Shown here in pieces: positions 46,122 to 55,686 of a DNA stretch of 64,000 nt. How positions within the stretch are numbered: the first letter of the stretch is position 1; each line of letters begins with the position of its first letter. Under the pieces are notes generated by a model, which saw only the letters and a program-made list of their open reading frames with translations, searched no databases and was not told the DNA's origin. The position numbers and the translations under genes were made by a program. The DNA comes from Gemmatimonadota bacterium (GTDB lineage Bacteria; Gemmatimonadota; Gemmatimonadetes; Gemmatimonadales; Gemmatimonadaceae): the NCBI GenBank assembly GCA_025359135.1, contig JANYHJ010000168.1:1-64000 (forward strand), read 5' to 3'.

Positions 46122-46780
46122 AGCTGCTGGTTGCGTCCGCTGACCTGGCCGAGCTCTCCGCGTTGTGCGACGCGGGGTTGGCGGATGGCGTCTACACGAC
46201 GCCGTCCTTGCTGCACGCGGCCGATCCCGGTGGTGATCCGTTCACGCGCCTCGACGAGATCTGCCGGCTCGCGAACCGACCGGTGTACGCGATGGTTGGC
46301 GCCGCCACCACGGGAGACATCATCCGCGATGGGCGCGACCTCGCGCGCCTCTCGGACCATCTGGTGGTGCGCGTGCCGTTTGTCGAGGACGCGGTGCCGG
46401 CCATTGGCCGACTCTCCGCGGAAGGGGTGCGCGTCTGCGCGACCTTCGTGTTCAACGCGGCACAGGCGCTGCTCGCGGCCAAGGCCGGGGCCAAGGCGGT
46501 GTCGGTGCAGGTCGATGCCCTCGAGGCGCACGGCGAGGATGGCAGTGCGGTCGTGACTGGCATCCACGAGCTGTTCGCACGACATCACGTGCCATGCGAC
46601 GTGCTCGCGGTGCCGGTCACGAGCCCTGCACGGCTGCTCGCACTTTCTCGCGCCGGCGCCGACGTCGTGGCCATGACGGCGCCGGACCTTCGCGCCATGC
46701 TCCTCCATCCGCTCACCGATCGCGGCATGGACCAGCACTTGAGCGAGCTGTCGCGCCAGCGCGCCGGAGGCGCGGCGTGA
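46118..46780 (+). CDS. Transaldolase/FSA-like protein lacking the Schiff-base lysine
   Basis: 220 residues aligned over its whole length with the small transaldolase / fructose-6-phosphate aldolase fold: 'GVYTTPSLLHAA' in place of TTNPS, 'HLVVRVPFVEDAVPAIGRLSAEG', 'FVFNAAQALLAAKAGAKAVSVQVDALEAHGEDG' and 'VPVTSPARLLALSRAGADVVAM'. In FSA and transaldolases the strand reads VxVKVP, with the catalytic lysine (Lys85 in E. coli FSA). Here residue 85 is Arg. The catalytic Tyr of 'APYV' and the early Asp are also altered. It therefore probably does not act as an aldolase. The stop overlaps the htrA GTG. Confidence 0.82.
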   Translation: MKLLVASADLAELSALCDAGLADGVYTTPSLLHAADPGGDPFTRLDEICRLANRPVYAMVGAATTGDIIRDGRDLARLSDHLVVRVPFVEDAVPAIGRLSAEGVRVCATFVFNAAQALLAAKAGAKAVSVQVDALEAHGEDGSAVVTGIHELFARHHVPCDVLAVPVTSPARLLALSRAGADVVAMTAPDLRAMLLHPLTDRGMDQHLSELSRQRAGGAA

Positions 46781-48183
46781 GGGGCGAGCTGGTCACGCTG
46801 GCGTTGCTGCTGGGCGCCTGCGGTGGAGGCGACGCCGCGTCGCTCTCGCACGGCAGCTTTGGCGTGCCGTCGGCCACGGCGCAGTCGGCGTTGCCGGCCA
46901 ACTCGCCGCGTCGCACCGTCATCACCGATGCCGTGCAGAAGATCGCCCCTGCGGTCGTGACGGTGCAGACGGAAATGGTGGAGCGCGTGCCGATCGATCC
47001 GTTCGAGCGCTTCTTCGGCGGGCGCGGCGGCGAGCGGTCGAGCGCGGGCATCGGCTCAGGCTTCATCACACGCAGCGACGGCGTGATCGTCACCAATGCG
47101 CACGTCATCGCGGGCGCGACCAAGGTGTCGGTGGCGCTGCGCGACGGGCAGACGTACCAAGCCAGGATCCTCGGTTCCGACGAAGTCAACGACCTCGCCG
47201 TCCTCAAGATCGACGCCAAGGGGCTCCCCACCGCAAAGCTCGGCACGAGCGAGGACCTGCTCGTGGGGGAGTGGGTGATCGCCATCGGCAACCCGTACGG
47301 CTTCCTGCTCGGCAACTCGGAGCCGAGCGTGACGACGGGCGTGGTATCGGGGGTGGGACGCAACCTCGTGGGTCAGGGACAAGGCAGCGGCGTGTACGTC
47401 GACATGATCCAGACCGATGCCGCGATCAATCCGGGAAACTCGGGCGGCCCCTTGGTGAACGCGAACGGTGAAGTCATCGGCGTCAACTCGTCCATCTATT
47501 CGCCGACGGGCTCGTCGATCGGGCTCGGCTTCTCGATTCCGATCAACCGCGCCAAGCGCGTGACCGAGGACCTGCTTGAACACGGTGCAGTGCGTCGTCC
47601 GTGGGTCGGCATCAAGCCGACGATTGCCACGACGCCGGACGTGACGCGCTCGGCGCTCACTAAGGGGTTCACGGTGCAGACGGTCGTGCCGGGTTCGCCC
47701 GCAGCCAAGGCCGGCATCCGCTCGGGCGACCTGATCGTCAAGTCGCGCGCGCGGCAGCTGCGCAACGCCTACGACTGGGACGCGGAGCTGCTCGAACTGC
47801 GCGCCGGCGAAAAGCTGACGGTCATCGTGCGGCGCGAAGGGCGCGACATGCCGATCACGCTGACGGTTGCCGACCTGCCGGAAGTCAGCGCACCCAAGGT
47901 GCAGGTGTTGCGCGAACTCGAACTGGTCACGCTCACGCCAGCCATCCGCACGGAGCGCAACATCCGCAGCGCACGTGGCGCCGTCGTGTTCAAGGTGTCC
48001 GACCGCGTCTCCGAGGAGCTCGGACTGCAGCCGGGCGACGTGATCGTGCAGATCAACCGCACACCGATCGAGGACGCCGCGACCGTGGAGAAGGCGATCT
48101 CCTCGCAGGGCGGGCGCGGTGCGCTGCGGCTCTTCTTCGAACGCGGCGGCCAGGTCTTTTCCTCCGACTTCATGGTGCGATGA
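46777..48183 (+). CDS. HtrA/DegP-family serine protease, lipoprotein
   Basis: 468 residues from a GTG overlapping the previous stop. A lipobox 'LALLLGAC' puts the lipidated cysteine at residue 15. The trypsin-like domain has His109 ('TNAHVI'), Asp139 ('NDLAVLK') and Ser222 ('INPGNSGGPLVN'). Two PDZ domains follow (about 280-375 and 390-468; 'GFTVQTVVPGSPAAKAGIRSGDLIV', 'GAVVFKVSDRVSEELGLQPGDVIVQIN'). It is a periplasmic, membrane-anchored quality-control protease or chaperone. Most HtrA proteins have a transmembrane anchor or free signal peptide, so the lipoprotein form is a variant. Confidence 0.93.
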   Translation: MRGELVTLALLLGACGGGDAASLSHGSFGVPSATAQSALPANSPRRTVITDAVQKIAPAVVTVQTEMVERVPIDPFERFFGGRGGERSSAGIGSGFITRSDGVIVTNAHVIAGATKVSVALRDGQTYQARILGSDEVNDLAVLKIDAKGLPTAKLGTSEDLLVGEWVIAIGNPYGFLLGNSEPSVTTGVVSGVGRNLVGQGQGSGVYVDMIQTDAAINPGNSGGPLVNANGEVIGVNSSIYSPTGSSIGLGFSIPINRAKRVTEDLLEHGAVRRPWVGIKPTIATTPDVTRSALTKGFTVQTVVPGSPAAKAGIRSGDLIVKSRARQLRNAYDWDAELLELRAGEKLTVIVRREGRDMPITLTVADLPEVSAPKVQVLRELELVTLTPAIRTERNIRSARGAVVFKVSDRVSEELGLQPGDVIVQINRTPIEDAATVEKAISSQGGRGALRLFFERGGQVFSSDFMVR

Positions 48184-49607
48184 GCGGCCAGTGGACCTCC
48201 CCGCTCTCGGAGCGGTATGCCTCGAAGGCGATGCTCGAGTTGTGGTCGCCGTCGGTGCGCCACGGGCTCTGGCGCCGGCTCTGGCTCGCGCTCGCGGAGG
48301 CGGAGCAGGAACTCGGCGTCGAGATCCCGGCCGAAGCGCTCGCGCAGATGCGTGCGCACCTGGACGACATCGACTTCGCGGCGGTCGCTCGCTACGAGCA
48401 GCGGTTCCGCCACGACGTCATGGCGCACGTCCACGCCTTCGGCGACGTGGCGCCGGCAGCCAAGCCTTTCATCCACCTCGGCGCGACGAGCGCATACGTC
48501 ACCGACAACGGCGACCTCGTGCAGATGCGGCGCGCGCTGGTGCTGCTGCGCGACAAGGTGGCCGATGCGCTGCGCAGCCTTGGCACGTTCGCCCGCGAGT
48601 GGCGGCACGAACCCTGCCTGGGCTACACGCACCTGCAGCCCGCACAGTGCACCACCGTGGGCAAGCGGGCCGCGCTCTGGATGCAGGACCTGCTGCTCGA
48701 TCTCGACGACCTCGAGCATCGCATCAGCACCCTGCCCTTCCGCGGCGTGAAGGGGACGACGGGCACGCAGGCGACCTTCCTCGAGCTCCTCCACGGCGAT
48801 CACGCCAAGGTGCGTGAACTCGACCGGCGCGTCTGCGCGAAGCTCGGCTTCAGTGCGAGCATTCCCGTGAGCGGGCAGACGTACTCGCGCAAGGTCGACG
48901 CGCAGGTGCTCGGCGTCGTGGCCGGCATTGCGGCGAGCGCGGCCAAGCTGGCGTCGGATCTGCGTGTGCTGCAGGCGTTCGGGGAAATCGAGGAGCCGTT
49001 CGAGAAGGAACAGATCGGCTCGAGCGCGATGGCGTACAAGCGCAATCCGATGCGCAGCGAGCGCATCAACGCGCTGGCGCGCTTCGTGCTGGCGCTCGAG
49101 CCGAACGCGAACCAGACGCACAGCGTGCAGTACTTCGAGCGCACGCTCGACGACTCCGCCAACCGTCGCCTCACGATTCCCGAGAGCTTTCTGGCCACCG
49201 ACGCGATCCTCGTGCTCGTCGGCAACATCGTGCGTGGGCTCGAGGTGCATCCGGCGCGCATCCGCCGCCGGCTCATGGACGAGCTGCCGTTCATGGCCAC
49301 CGAGGAGCTGATCGTGCGCGCAGTGCGTGCTGGTGGCGACCGGCAAGTGGTGCACGAGGTGATCCGCCGCCACGCGATCGAGGCCGCGCGCGCGATGAAG
49401 GACGAGGGCAAGCCGAACGACCTGCTCGATCGATTGGCCGCGGATCCGGAGATGAAGGTGAGCGTGAGCGACCTGTCGACCGCCCTCGATCCCAAGCGGT
49501 TCGTAGGACGGGCGCCCGAGCAGGTGGATGAGTTTCTCGCGGAAGCCGTCGCGCCGCGCCTCGCGAAACTCACGGCCGTGGTGGAGCACGAGGAGGTGCG
49601 CGTCTGA
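48180..49607 (+). CDS. purB: Adenylosuccinate lyase
   Basis: 475 residues. It cleaves SAICAR and adenylosuccinate in purine synthesis. Fumarase-superfamily signature '[22 protein letters not shown]' holds the flexible catalytic-serine loop. '[17 protein letters not shown]' and '[21 protein letters not shown]' supply the catalytic histidine. '[19 protein letters not shown]' is the PurB-specific block, distinguishing it from argininosuccinate lyase. It overlaps htrA (ATGA) and purC (TGATG). Confidence 0.96.
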   Translation: MSGQWTSPLSERYASKAMLELWSPSVRHGLWRRLWLALAEAEQELGVEIPAEALAQMRAHLDDIDFAAVARYEQRFRHDVMAHVHAFGDVAPAAKPFIHLGATSAYVTDNGDLVQMRRALVLLRDKVADALRSLGTFAREWRHEPCLGYTHLQPAQCTTVGKRAALWMQDLLLDLDDLEHRISTLPFRGVKGTTGTQATFLELLHGDHAKVRELDRRVCAKLGFSASIPVSGQTYSRKVDAQVLGVVAGIAASAAKLASDLRVLQAFGEIEEPFEKEQIGSSAMAYKRNPMRSERINALARFVLALEPNANQTHSVQYFERTLDDSANRRLTIPESFLATDAILVLVGNIVRGLEVHPARIRRRLMDELPFMATEELIVRAVRAGGDRQVVHEVIRRHAIEAARAMKDEGKPNDLLDRLAADPEMKVSVSDLSTALDPKRFVGRAPEQVDEFLAEAVAPRLAKLTAVVEHEEVRV

Positions 49608-50527
49608 TGCCCGTCGCGACCACGGCGCTCCCGCTCCCGATGGTCCGTCGCGGCAAGGTGCGCGATGTGTACGAGGTCGACGACGCGCGCCTGCTGCTCG
49701 TGGCCACCGATCGCGTGAGCGCCTTCGACGTGGTGATGCACGAGGTCATTCCGTACAAGGGCGCCGTGCTCACGCAGGTCACGGCGTGGTGGCTGGCGCA
49801 GTTCGAGGGCCAGGTGGCGCACCACCTGCTGTCCGCGGACGCCGACGCGATCGCGCGCGAGGTGCCGTCGCTCGATGCACATCGCGATGCGCTTCGTGGC
49901 CGCGCGATGCTCTGCCGCAAGACGACCGTCTTCCCCGTCGAGTGCGTCATCCGCGGCTACATCGCGGGCTCGGCGTGGAAGGAGTATCGCGAGCGCGGCA
50001 CCTTGGCCGGCGAACCGCTGCCGGCGGGGCTCACCGAGAGTGCGCGTCTCGAGCACCCGATCTTCAGCCCTGCGACCAAGGCCGAGACGGGTCACGACGA
50101 GAACATCACGATTGCGCAGATGCGCACCGTGGTGGGCGAGTCGACGGCCACCGAACTCGAACGGTTGACTCGCCTCATCTACGGCCGCGGGCGCGAGATC
50201 GTCGCGCCGCGCGGCATCCTGATCGCCGACACGAAGTTCGAGTTCGGCCACGACGGCGAACAGATCCGCCTCATCGATGAAGTCATGACCCCTGACAGTT
50301 CGCGCTTCTGGCCGGCCGACGGGTATGCGGCCGGACGCTCGCAGCCCAGCTTCGACAAGCAGCCGTTGCGTGATTGGCTCGATGTCGAGCGACGGGCGGG
50401 ACGCTGGAATGGCGACGCGCCGCCTCCGACGCTGCCGAGCGAGGTCGTGGCGGCCACGTCGGCGCGCTACCTCGATGCGTTCCGTCGCGTGACCGGCTTC
50501 GCGCTCGATCTCGGAGGGCTGGCTTGA
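49607..50527 (+). CDS. purC: Phosphoribosylaminoimidazole-succinocarboxamide synthase
   Basis: 306 residues, the longer yeast-like SAICAR synthetase form. ATP-dependent coupling of CAIR and aspartate. Blocks are '[33 protein letters not shown]', '[15 protein letters not shown]', '[18 protein letters not shown]' and '[10 protein letters not shown]', plus '[14 protein letters not shown]'. It starts at the ATG overlapping the purB stop and ends overlapping psd (TGATG). Confidence 0.96.
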   Translation: MPVATTALPLPMVRRGKVRDVYEVDDARLLLVATDRVSAFDVVMHEVIPYKGAVLTQVTAWWLAQFEGQVAHHLLSADADAIAREVPSLDAHRDALRGRAMLCRKTTVFPVECVIRGYIAGSAWKEYRERGTLAGEPLPAGLTESARLEHPIFSPATKAETGHDENITIAQMRTVVGESTATELERLTRLIYGRGREIVAPRGILIADTKFEFGHDGEQIRLIDEVMTPDSSRFWPADGYAAGRSQPSFDKQPLRDWLDVERRAGRWNGDAPPPTLPSEVVAATSARYLDAFRRVTGFALDLGGLA

Positions 50528-51171
50528 TGGTGGCGCGCGAAGGCATTCCGTTCATCCTCATCGCCGTTGCCATCGAGGCGCTGGCGCTGTTCGCGCTCGT
50601 GATGCGACCGGGCGGCTTCACGGCGATCACCGCCATCATCATGGCCATCCTCACCGTCTGGGTCGTCTGGTTCTTCCGCGACCCGGAACGCACGGGTCCG
50701 CGCGGGCCGAACGTGGTGATCGCGCCGGCCGACGGTCGCGTGGTGCAGGTGATGGAAGTCGACGAGCCCGCCTTCATGGGTGGTCGCGCAGTCCGCGTGG
50801 CGATCTTCATGAACGTCTTCAACGTGCACGTCAATCGCTATCCGGTGTCAGGGCGCGTGGCGTACCGGCACTACAACCCGGGCCTGTTCATCAACGCAGC
50901 GGACGACAAGGCGAGCCTCGACAACGAGCAATCGTCGGTGGGACTGGAGTCGGGCGGCCGCAAGGTGCTCGTGCGACAGATCGCGGGTCTCATCGCGCGA
51001 CGGATCATCACCTACAGCAAGGAAGGCGATGCGGCCACGCAGGGCGAGCGCTTCGGCATCATCCGCTTCGGTTCGCGCGTCGACGTGTACCTGCCCGTCG
51101 GCACTGACGTGAAGGTCAAGGTCGGCGAGCTCACCTCGGCCGGCACCACGCTGTTGGCGGAGTTCCGGTGA
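50527..51171 (+). CDS. psd: Phosphatidylserine decarboxylase proenzyme (short type)
   Basis: 214 residues, the short form common outside Enterobacteria. It decarboxylates phosphatidylserine to phosphatidylethanolamine in the inner membrane. Two N-terminal membrane helices (about 8-25 and 28-46) precede 'FFRDPER' and 'NVVIAPADGRVVQV'. 'FMNVFNVHVNRYPVSG' contains the key histidines. The self-cleavage site is Gly-Ser in 'IIRFGSRVDVYLP'; the Ser becomes the pyruvoyl group. The next gene, pssA, makes its substrate. Confidence 0.95.
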   Translation: MVAREGIPFILIAVAIEALALFALVMRPGGFTAITAIIMAILTVWVVWFFRDPERTGPRGPNVVIAPADGRVVQVMEVDEPAFMGGRAVRVAIFMNVFNVHVNRYPVSGRVAYRHYNPGLFINAADDKASLDNEQSSVGLESGGRKVLVRQIAGLIARRIITYSKEGDAATQGERFGIIRFGSRVDVYLPVGTDVKVKVGELTSAGTTLLAEFR

Positions 51172-52067
51172 GCGACGTCCCGCACCGTCCCGGCGTGCGA
51201 CGAGCCGTCGTGCTGCTGCCTAACGGGTTCACGCTGCTGAACCTGTTCTTCGGCATCTTCGCTATCGTCGCGGCCGCGCGCGGCGAGTACGTCGAGGCGG
51301 GTCAGTACATCGTGTGGGGCGGCATAGCCGACGCACTCGACGGTCGCGTGGCGCGCGCCACGCGCTCGGGTACCCGCTTCGGCTCCGAACTCGATTCGCT
51401 CGTTGACGCGATCTCGTTCGGCCTCGCACCGGCGATGATCATGTACTTCGCCGTGCTCAACCGCGGCGGATGGGACTGGATCTTCGTCTGGCTCTACTGC
51501 GCCTGTGCCGTGATGCGGCTGGCGCGCTTCAACGTCGAGCAGGCCGGGCGCGCCAAGACGTACTTCCGCGGGCTGCCAAGCCCGGCGGCGGGCATGACAC
51601 TGGCCACGTACTACTGGTTCAGCCAGACGCCGCTCTACTACTCCACGTTGCTCGGCTCGCTGCCCTGGGGCACCGTGCTGCGCTTCCTGATGATCGGGCT
51701 TTCCTTCCTGATGATCAGCAACGTGCCGTATCTCGCGGTGCCCAAGGTCGGGCTCAAGTCGTTGCGCGAGATCCTTGGCCTGATCGCGCTGCTGGCATCG
51801 ATTGCGGCGGTGATCTTCCTGCCGAAGGAATTCCTCTTCCCCGCGTGCGTCGGCTACGTGCTCCTCGGACTCGTGAATGCCGCCGTGCTCGGCTTGCTCG
51901 ACCGCCTGCCCGGCGCGTTCGAGGAGGGCGATGAAGCCGAGCGTGGCGATGACGCGGAAGCGCTCGCCACGGAAGCCGGCTTCGGCGCGCGCCGTCGCCG
52001 CCGTCGCCGGCGTCTCCCTCGCCCGAATCCCACCACACCTTCCACGTCCCCGGAGGACGTCGAGTGA
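51168..52067 (+). CDS. pssA: CDP-diacylglycerol-serine O-phosphatidyltransferase
   Basis: 299 residues from a GTG overlapping psd. The CDP-alcohol phosphotransferase motif (DGxxAR-x8-G-x3-D-x3-D) reads 'DALDGRVARATRSGTRFGSE' then 'LDSLVDAISFG'. About seven to eight membrane helices follow, with 'LPNGFTLLNLFFGIFAIV' first. The C-terminus (about 250-299) is a charged tail rich in Glu then Arg, with no family counterpart. Together with psd it makes phosphatidylethanolamine. The stop overlaps purS (GTGA). Confidence 0.95.
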   Translation: MSDVPHRPGVRRAVVLLPNGFTLLNLFFGIFAIVAAARGEYVEAGQYIVWGGIADALDGRVARATRSGTRFGSELDSLVDAISFGLAPAMIMYFAVLNRGGWDWIFVWLYCACAVMRLARFNVEQAGRAKTYFRGLPSPAAGMTLATYYWFSQTPLYYSTLLGSLPWGTVLRFLMIGLSFLMISNVPYLAVPKVGLKSLREILGLIALLASIAAVIFLPKEFLFPACVGYVLLGLVNAAVLGLLDRLPGAFEEGDEAERGDDAEALATEAGFGARRRRRRRRLPRPNPTTPSTSPEDVE

Positions 52068-52321
52068 CCCGCTACCGTGTTGCCGTGCACATCGTGCCCC
52101 GTCGCGGGCTGCTCGATCCCCAAGGCAAGGCCGTGGCCGACGCGCTGCGTTCGCTCGGCTTTCCTGGCGTCGAGGACGTCCATGTCGGGCGCCACATCGT
52201 CGCGGAGGTGCAGGCCGCCGATGCGGCGTCCGCCGAGCAATCGGTGCGTGCGATGTGCGCCAAGCTGCTCGCCAATCCGGTGACCGAAGACTTCGAGATC
52301 GCCGGAGTGAACGCGGCATGA
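52064..52321 (+). CDS. purS: Phosphoribosylformylglycinamidine synthase subunit PurS
   Basis: 85 residues from a GTG. The small structural subunit of the three-part FGAM synthase (PurS-PurQ-PurL) seen in Gram-positives and many other phyla. Typical text is '[30 protein letters not shown]', 'VEDVHVGRHIVAEV' and the end 'LLANPVTEDFEI'. It overlaps both neighbours by four bases. Confidence 0.95.
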   Translation: MTRYRVAVHIVPRRGLLDPQGKAVADALRSLGFPGVEDVHVGRHIVAEVQAADAASAEQSVRAMCAKLLANPVTEDFEIAGVNAA

Positions 52322-53007
52322 GGATCGGCGTCGTCACCTTTCCGGGCTCGAACTGCGACGAGGACACCGTGCTCGCCGTCGCGAAGGTCGGCGCAACGCC
52401 GGTGCGACTCTGGCACAAGGCGCATGATCTCGAGGGCTCGGAGATCATCGTCCTGCCCGGCGGCTTCAGCTACGGCGATTACCTGCGCTCCGGCGCGATC
52501 GCGCGCTTCAGCCCGATCATGCAGGAAGTGATGGCCCACGCCAACGCGGGCCGTCCCGTGATCGCGATCTGCAACGGCTTCCAGATCGCCTGCGAAGCGG
52601 GGCTGCTGCCGGGCGCGCTCTTGCGCAACGACTCGCTCAAGTTCGTGAGCGACATGGTGCCTCTGCGCGTCGAGAACGCCGACACGATGTTCACGCACAA
52701 GTATGCGAAGGGCCAGGTGCTGCGCATTCCGGTGGCCCATGGCGACGGCCGCTTCACTGCTGATGCGGACGTGCTCGCGCGCCTCGAGGGCGAGGGTCAG
52801 GTGGTCTTCCGCTACGTGAACGCGGGGGGCACCGCGGACGCCCAGAGCAATCCGAACGGTTCCATGCACGACATTGCGGGCATCGTCAGTGCCCAAGGGC
52901 ACGTGATCGGCATGATGCCCCACCCCGAGCGCGCGCTCGACCGCATGCTCGGTTCGACCGACGGCCTTCCGTTCTTCGAGTCGCTCCTCGCCCGTGTTGC
53001 CGCCTGA
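52318..53007 (+). CDS. purQ: Phosphoribosylformylglycinamidine synthase subunit PurQ
   Basis: 229 residues. The glutaminase subunit supplying ammonia to PurL. Starts 'MRIGVVTFPGSNCDEDTVLA'. The oxyanion strand is 'LPGGFSYGDYLRSGAIA' and the nucleophile elbow is 'VIAICNGFQIACEAGLLPGAL' (Cys). The His-Glu pair is 'MMPHPERA'. The ATG overlaps the purS stop; the longer frame into pssA is a shadow. Confidence 0.96.
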   Translation: MRIGVVTFPGSNCDEDTVLAVAKVGATPVRLWHKAHDLEGSEIIVLPGGFSYGDYLRSGAIARFSPIMQEVMAHANAGRPVIAICNGFQIACEAGLLPGALLRNDSLKFVSDMVPLRVENADTMFTHKYAKGQVLRIPVAHGDGRFTADADVLARLEGEGQVVFRYVNAGGTADAQSNPNGSMHDIAGIVSAQGHVIGMMPHPERALDRMLGSTDGLPFFESLLARVAA

Positions 53008-53020
53008 TCCTGGAGGAATG

Positions 53021-53374
53021 ATGCGCGTCCCCACCCTGCTCCTCGCCGCCGTCCTGGCGTCTGTCCCCGTCGTCGCCGGCGCACAGTCGATCGACCCCGG
53101 CTTCAGCCGCGCGCAAGTCGAGGCGCGCCTCGGCAAGCCGGCCGCCGAACGCACCGTCGGCGATTTCGCCTACCTGTTCTACAACAACGGCTGCGAGGTC
53201 ACGTGCGGCCAACACGACATCGTGACGCTCAAGTCCGGGAAGGTGAGCGACGCGATCTTCCGCGGAAAGGGCCGCACCTACACCGGCAAGAGCTCGAGCC
53301 CCGCGGGCCGCACGCCCAAGCACGAGCGTGGCAAGAAGCCGGCCGCCAAGAAGGCCGCTCCGCGTCCCGTCTGA
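53021..53374 (+). CDS. Small exported BamE/SmpA-like hypothetical protein
   Basis: 117 residues. GGAGG at 53012-53016 lies one base from the ATG at 53018 but four from the ATG at 53021, which I prefer. A signal peptide ('[17 protein letters not shown]') precedes a short alpha-beta unit '[20 protein letters not shown]' with '[12 protein letters not shown]', reminiscent of the SmpA/BamE 'GxxxxxVxxxLGxP' motif. Two cysteines (GCEVTCG) may form a disulphide. The C-terminal 35 residues are Lys/Pro/Ala-rich and basic. It is inserted between purQ and purL, with no obvious link to purine synthesis. Confidence 0.75.
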   Translation: MRVPTLLLAAVLASVPVVAGAQSIDPGFSRAQVEARLGKPAAERTVGDFAYLFYNNGCEVTCGQHDIVTLKSGKVSDAIFRGKGRTYTGKSSSPAGRTPKHERGKKPAAKKAAPRPV

Positions 53375-53394
53375 TCAATCCCATTTCCAGCAAG

Positions 53395-55683
53395 ATGAGC
53401 GCCACTCCACGTCCCGGCGATCCCGTCATCACAGCGGCCCTCGTGGCCGAGCACGGCCTCACGACCGATGAGTACGATCGCCTCGTCGCGATGCTGGGCC
53501 GCACCCCGACCTTCACCGAGCTCGGGGTGGTGAGCGCGCTCTGGAGTGAGCACTGTTCGTACAAGCACTCGCGCCCGTTGCTCAAGACGTTGCCCACCAA
53601 GGCGCCGTGGGTGCTGCAGGGGCCCGGTGAGAATGCGGGGGTGATCTCGGTCGGTGACGGGCTCGCGGTCGCGTTCAAGATCGAGTCGCACAACCATCCG
53701 TCGGCGGTCGAGCCGTACCAGGGCGCGGCCACCGGCGTCGGCGGCATCCTGCGCGACGTCTTCACGATGGGCGCGCGCCCGATCGCGCTGCTCAACTCGC
53801 TCCGCTTCGGCTCGCTCGAGTCGGCGCGCGTGCGCTACCTGTTCGCGGGCGTCGTGAAGGGGATCGGCGACTACGGCAACTGCATGGGCGTGCCGACGGT
53901 CGGCGGGGAGATCGTCTTCGATCCTGCCTACGAGACCAACCCGCTCGTGAATGCCATGTGCGTCGGCCTCATGCGCGAGGAGGAGCTGATCCTGGCCGTG
54001 GCCGAAGGGATCGGCAATCCGATCATCGCCGTGGGTGCACGTACGGGACGTGACGGCATCCACGGCGCCTCGTTCGCGAGCGAGGACCTCTCGCACGAGA
54101 GCGACGCGAAGCGGCCGCGCGTGCAGGTGGGCGACCCGTTCACCGAGAAGCTGCTGCTCGAGGCGTCGCTCGAGTTGATCCGCTCGGGCCACATCGTCGC
54201 GATCCAGGACATGGGCGCTGCGGGGTTGACGTCGAGTTCGGCCGAGATGGCGGCGCGTGGCGATGTGGGCGTCACGATCGACGTGACGAAGATGCCGCTC
54301 CGCGAACCCGGCATGACCCCGTACGAGATCCTGCTCTCCGAGAGCCAGGAGCGCATGCTGGTCGTCGCGCTCAAGGGGCACGAGGGCGAGGTCAAGCAGA
54401 TCCTGGCGAAGTGGGATCTCGCCGCCGAAGTCATCGGCGAGGTGATCGCGGAGCCGGTCTATCGCGTGACCGAAGGCGACCGGGTCGTTGCCGAATTCCC
54501 CGGGTCGCGCCTCGTCACCGATTGTCCGCAGTACCACCCGGCTGCCGCGGAGTCACCGGACGCCGTTGCGCGCCGCGCGCGCGACGTCCACGCCATCGCG
54601 GAGAAGCCCGAGGAGCGCGATCCGCTGTGGACTTTGCGGACCTTGCTCGCGGCGCCGACCATCGCGAGCAAGCGCTGGGCGTACCGGCAGTACGACTCGA
54701 CGGTACGCGCCTCCACGATGCAGGGTCCGGGCGGCGATGCCGCCGTGGTGCGGCTCCCCGGCAGCAACAAGTCCGTCGCGCTCGCCACCGACTGCAACGG
54801 GCGCTACGTCTACCTCGAGCCGCGTGTCGGTGGACGGATCGCCGTCGCGGAGGCGGCGCGCAACGTGGCATGCTCGGGCGGTCGCCCGCGCGCCATCACC
54901 AACTGCCTCAACTTCGGCAATCCCAAGCGACCCGAGGTGTTCTTCCAGTTCCGCGAGGCGCTCGCCGGCATGTCGGAGGCCTGCATCGCGCTCGAGACAC
55001 CCGTCACCGGCGGCAACGTGTCGCTGTACAACGAGAGCCCGAATGGCGCCGTGTATCCCACGCCGACGATCGGCATGGTGGGCATCGTCGACGAGCCGTC
55101 GCATGCGACACCGACGGCGTTCCAGCATGCGGGCGACGCCATCATGCTGCTCGGCGAGAACACGAACGAACTGGGCGGCAGCGAGTACCTGCTGACCGTG
55201 CACGGCGTGGTGGCCGGTGCGCCGCCCGCGTGTGACGTGGCGTGCGAGCGCGCCCTCATCGACGCGCTGCTCGACGCCATCCAGGCCGGCGCGGTACGCT
55301 CGGCCCACGACTGCGCCGATGGCGGACTGGCGGTGACGATCGCGGAGTGCTGCATCGTGAACCGGGAGCAGATGCTGGGCGCCACGGTGGACCTCGCGGC
55401 GTGGAGTGCCCTGCCCCGCCGCGCGTTGCTCTTCGGCGAGGCGCAGGGCCGCGTCGTGGTGTCGACGGCCGACCCGGCGCGCGTGCTGGCCGCCGCGCAA
55501 GCGCACGGCGTTCCGGCACGGCGGATCGGCACGGTCGGCAGCGCCGTCGATCCGCTAACGTTCAACCTCGGTGAAGGTCGTCACGTGGCACCGCTCGACG
55601 GACTTGCCGCGGCCTTTCACGACACGATTCCCTCGATCATGAGCGCCGGCGCGTTGCCCGCGGCCGCGCCGGAGCAGGCATAG
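53395..55683 (+). CDS. purL: Phosphoribosylformylglycinamidine synthase subunit PurL
   Basis: 762 residues, the small PurL type that needs PurS and PurQ. An AIR-synthase-like ATPase repeated twice. Blocks are '[19 protein letters not shown]', '[24 protein letters not shown]', '[20 protein letters not shown]', '[13 protein letters not shown]', '[17 protein letters not shown]', 'GNVSLYNE' and '[16 protein letters not shown]'. The ATG at 53395 gives the standard length. The stop lies three bases before purF. Confidence 0.97.
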   Translation: MSATPRPGDPVITAALVAEHGLTTDEYDRLVAMLGRTPTFTELGVVSALWSEHCSYKHSRPLLKTLPTKAPWVLQGPGENAGVISVGDGLAVAFKIESHNHPSAVEPYQGAATGVGGILRDVFTMGARPIALLNSLRFGSLESARVRYLFAGVVKGIGDYGNCMGVPTVGGEIVFDPAYETNPLVNAMCVGLMREEELILAVAEGIGNPIIAVGARTGRDGIHGASFASEDLSHESDAKRPRVQVGDPFTEKLLLEASLELIRSGHIVAIQDMGAAGLTSSSAEMAARGDVGVTIDVTKMPLREPGMTPYEILLSESQERMLVVALKGHEGEVKQILAKWDLAAEVIGEVIAEPVYRVTEGDRVVAEFPGSRLVTDCPQYHPAAAESPDAVARRARDVHAIAEKPEERDPLWTLRTLLAAPTIASKRWAYRQYDSTVRASTMQGPGGDAAVVRLPGSNKSVALATDCNGRYVYLEPRVGGRIAVAEAARNVACSGGRPRAITNCLNFGNPKRPEVFFQFREALAGMSEACIALETPVTGGNVSLYNESPNGAVYPTPTIGMVGIVDEPSHATPTAFQHAGDAIMLLGENTNELGGSEYLLTVHGVVAGAPPACDVACERALIDALLDAIQAGAVRSAHDCADGGLAVTIAECCIVNREQMLGATVDLAAWSALPRRALLFGEAQGRVVVSTADPARVLAAAQAHGVPARRIGTVGSAVDPLTFNLGEGRHVAPLDGLAAAFHDTIPSIMSAGALPAAAPEQA

Positions 55684-55686
55684 ACG

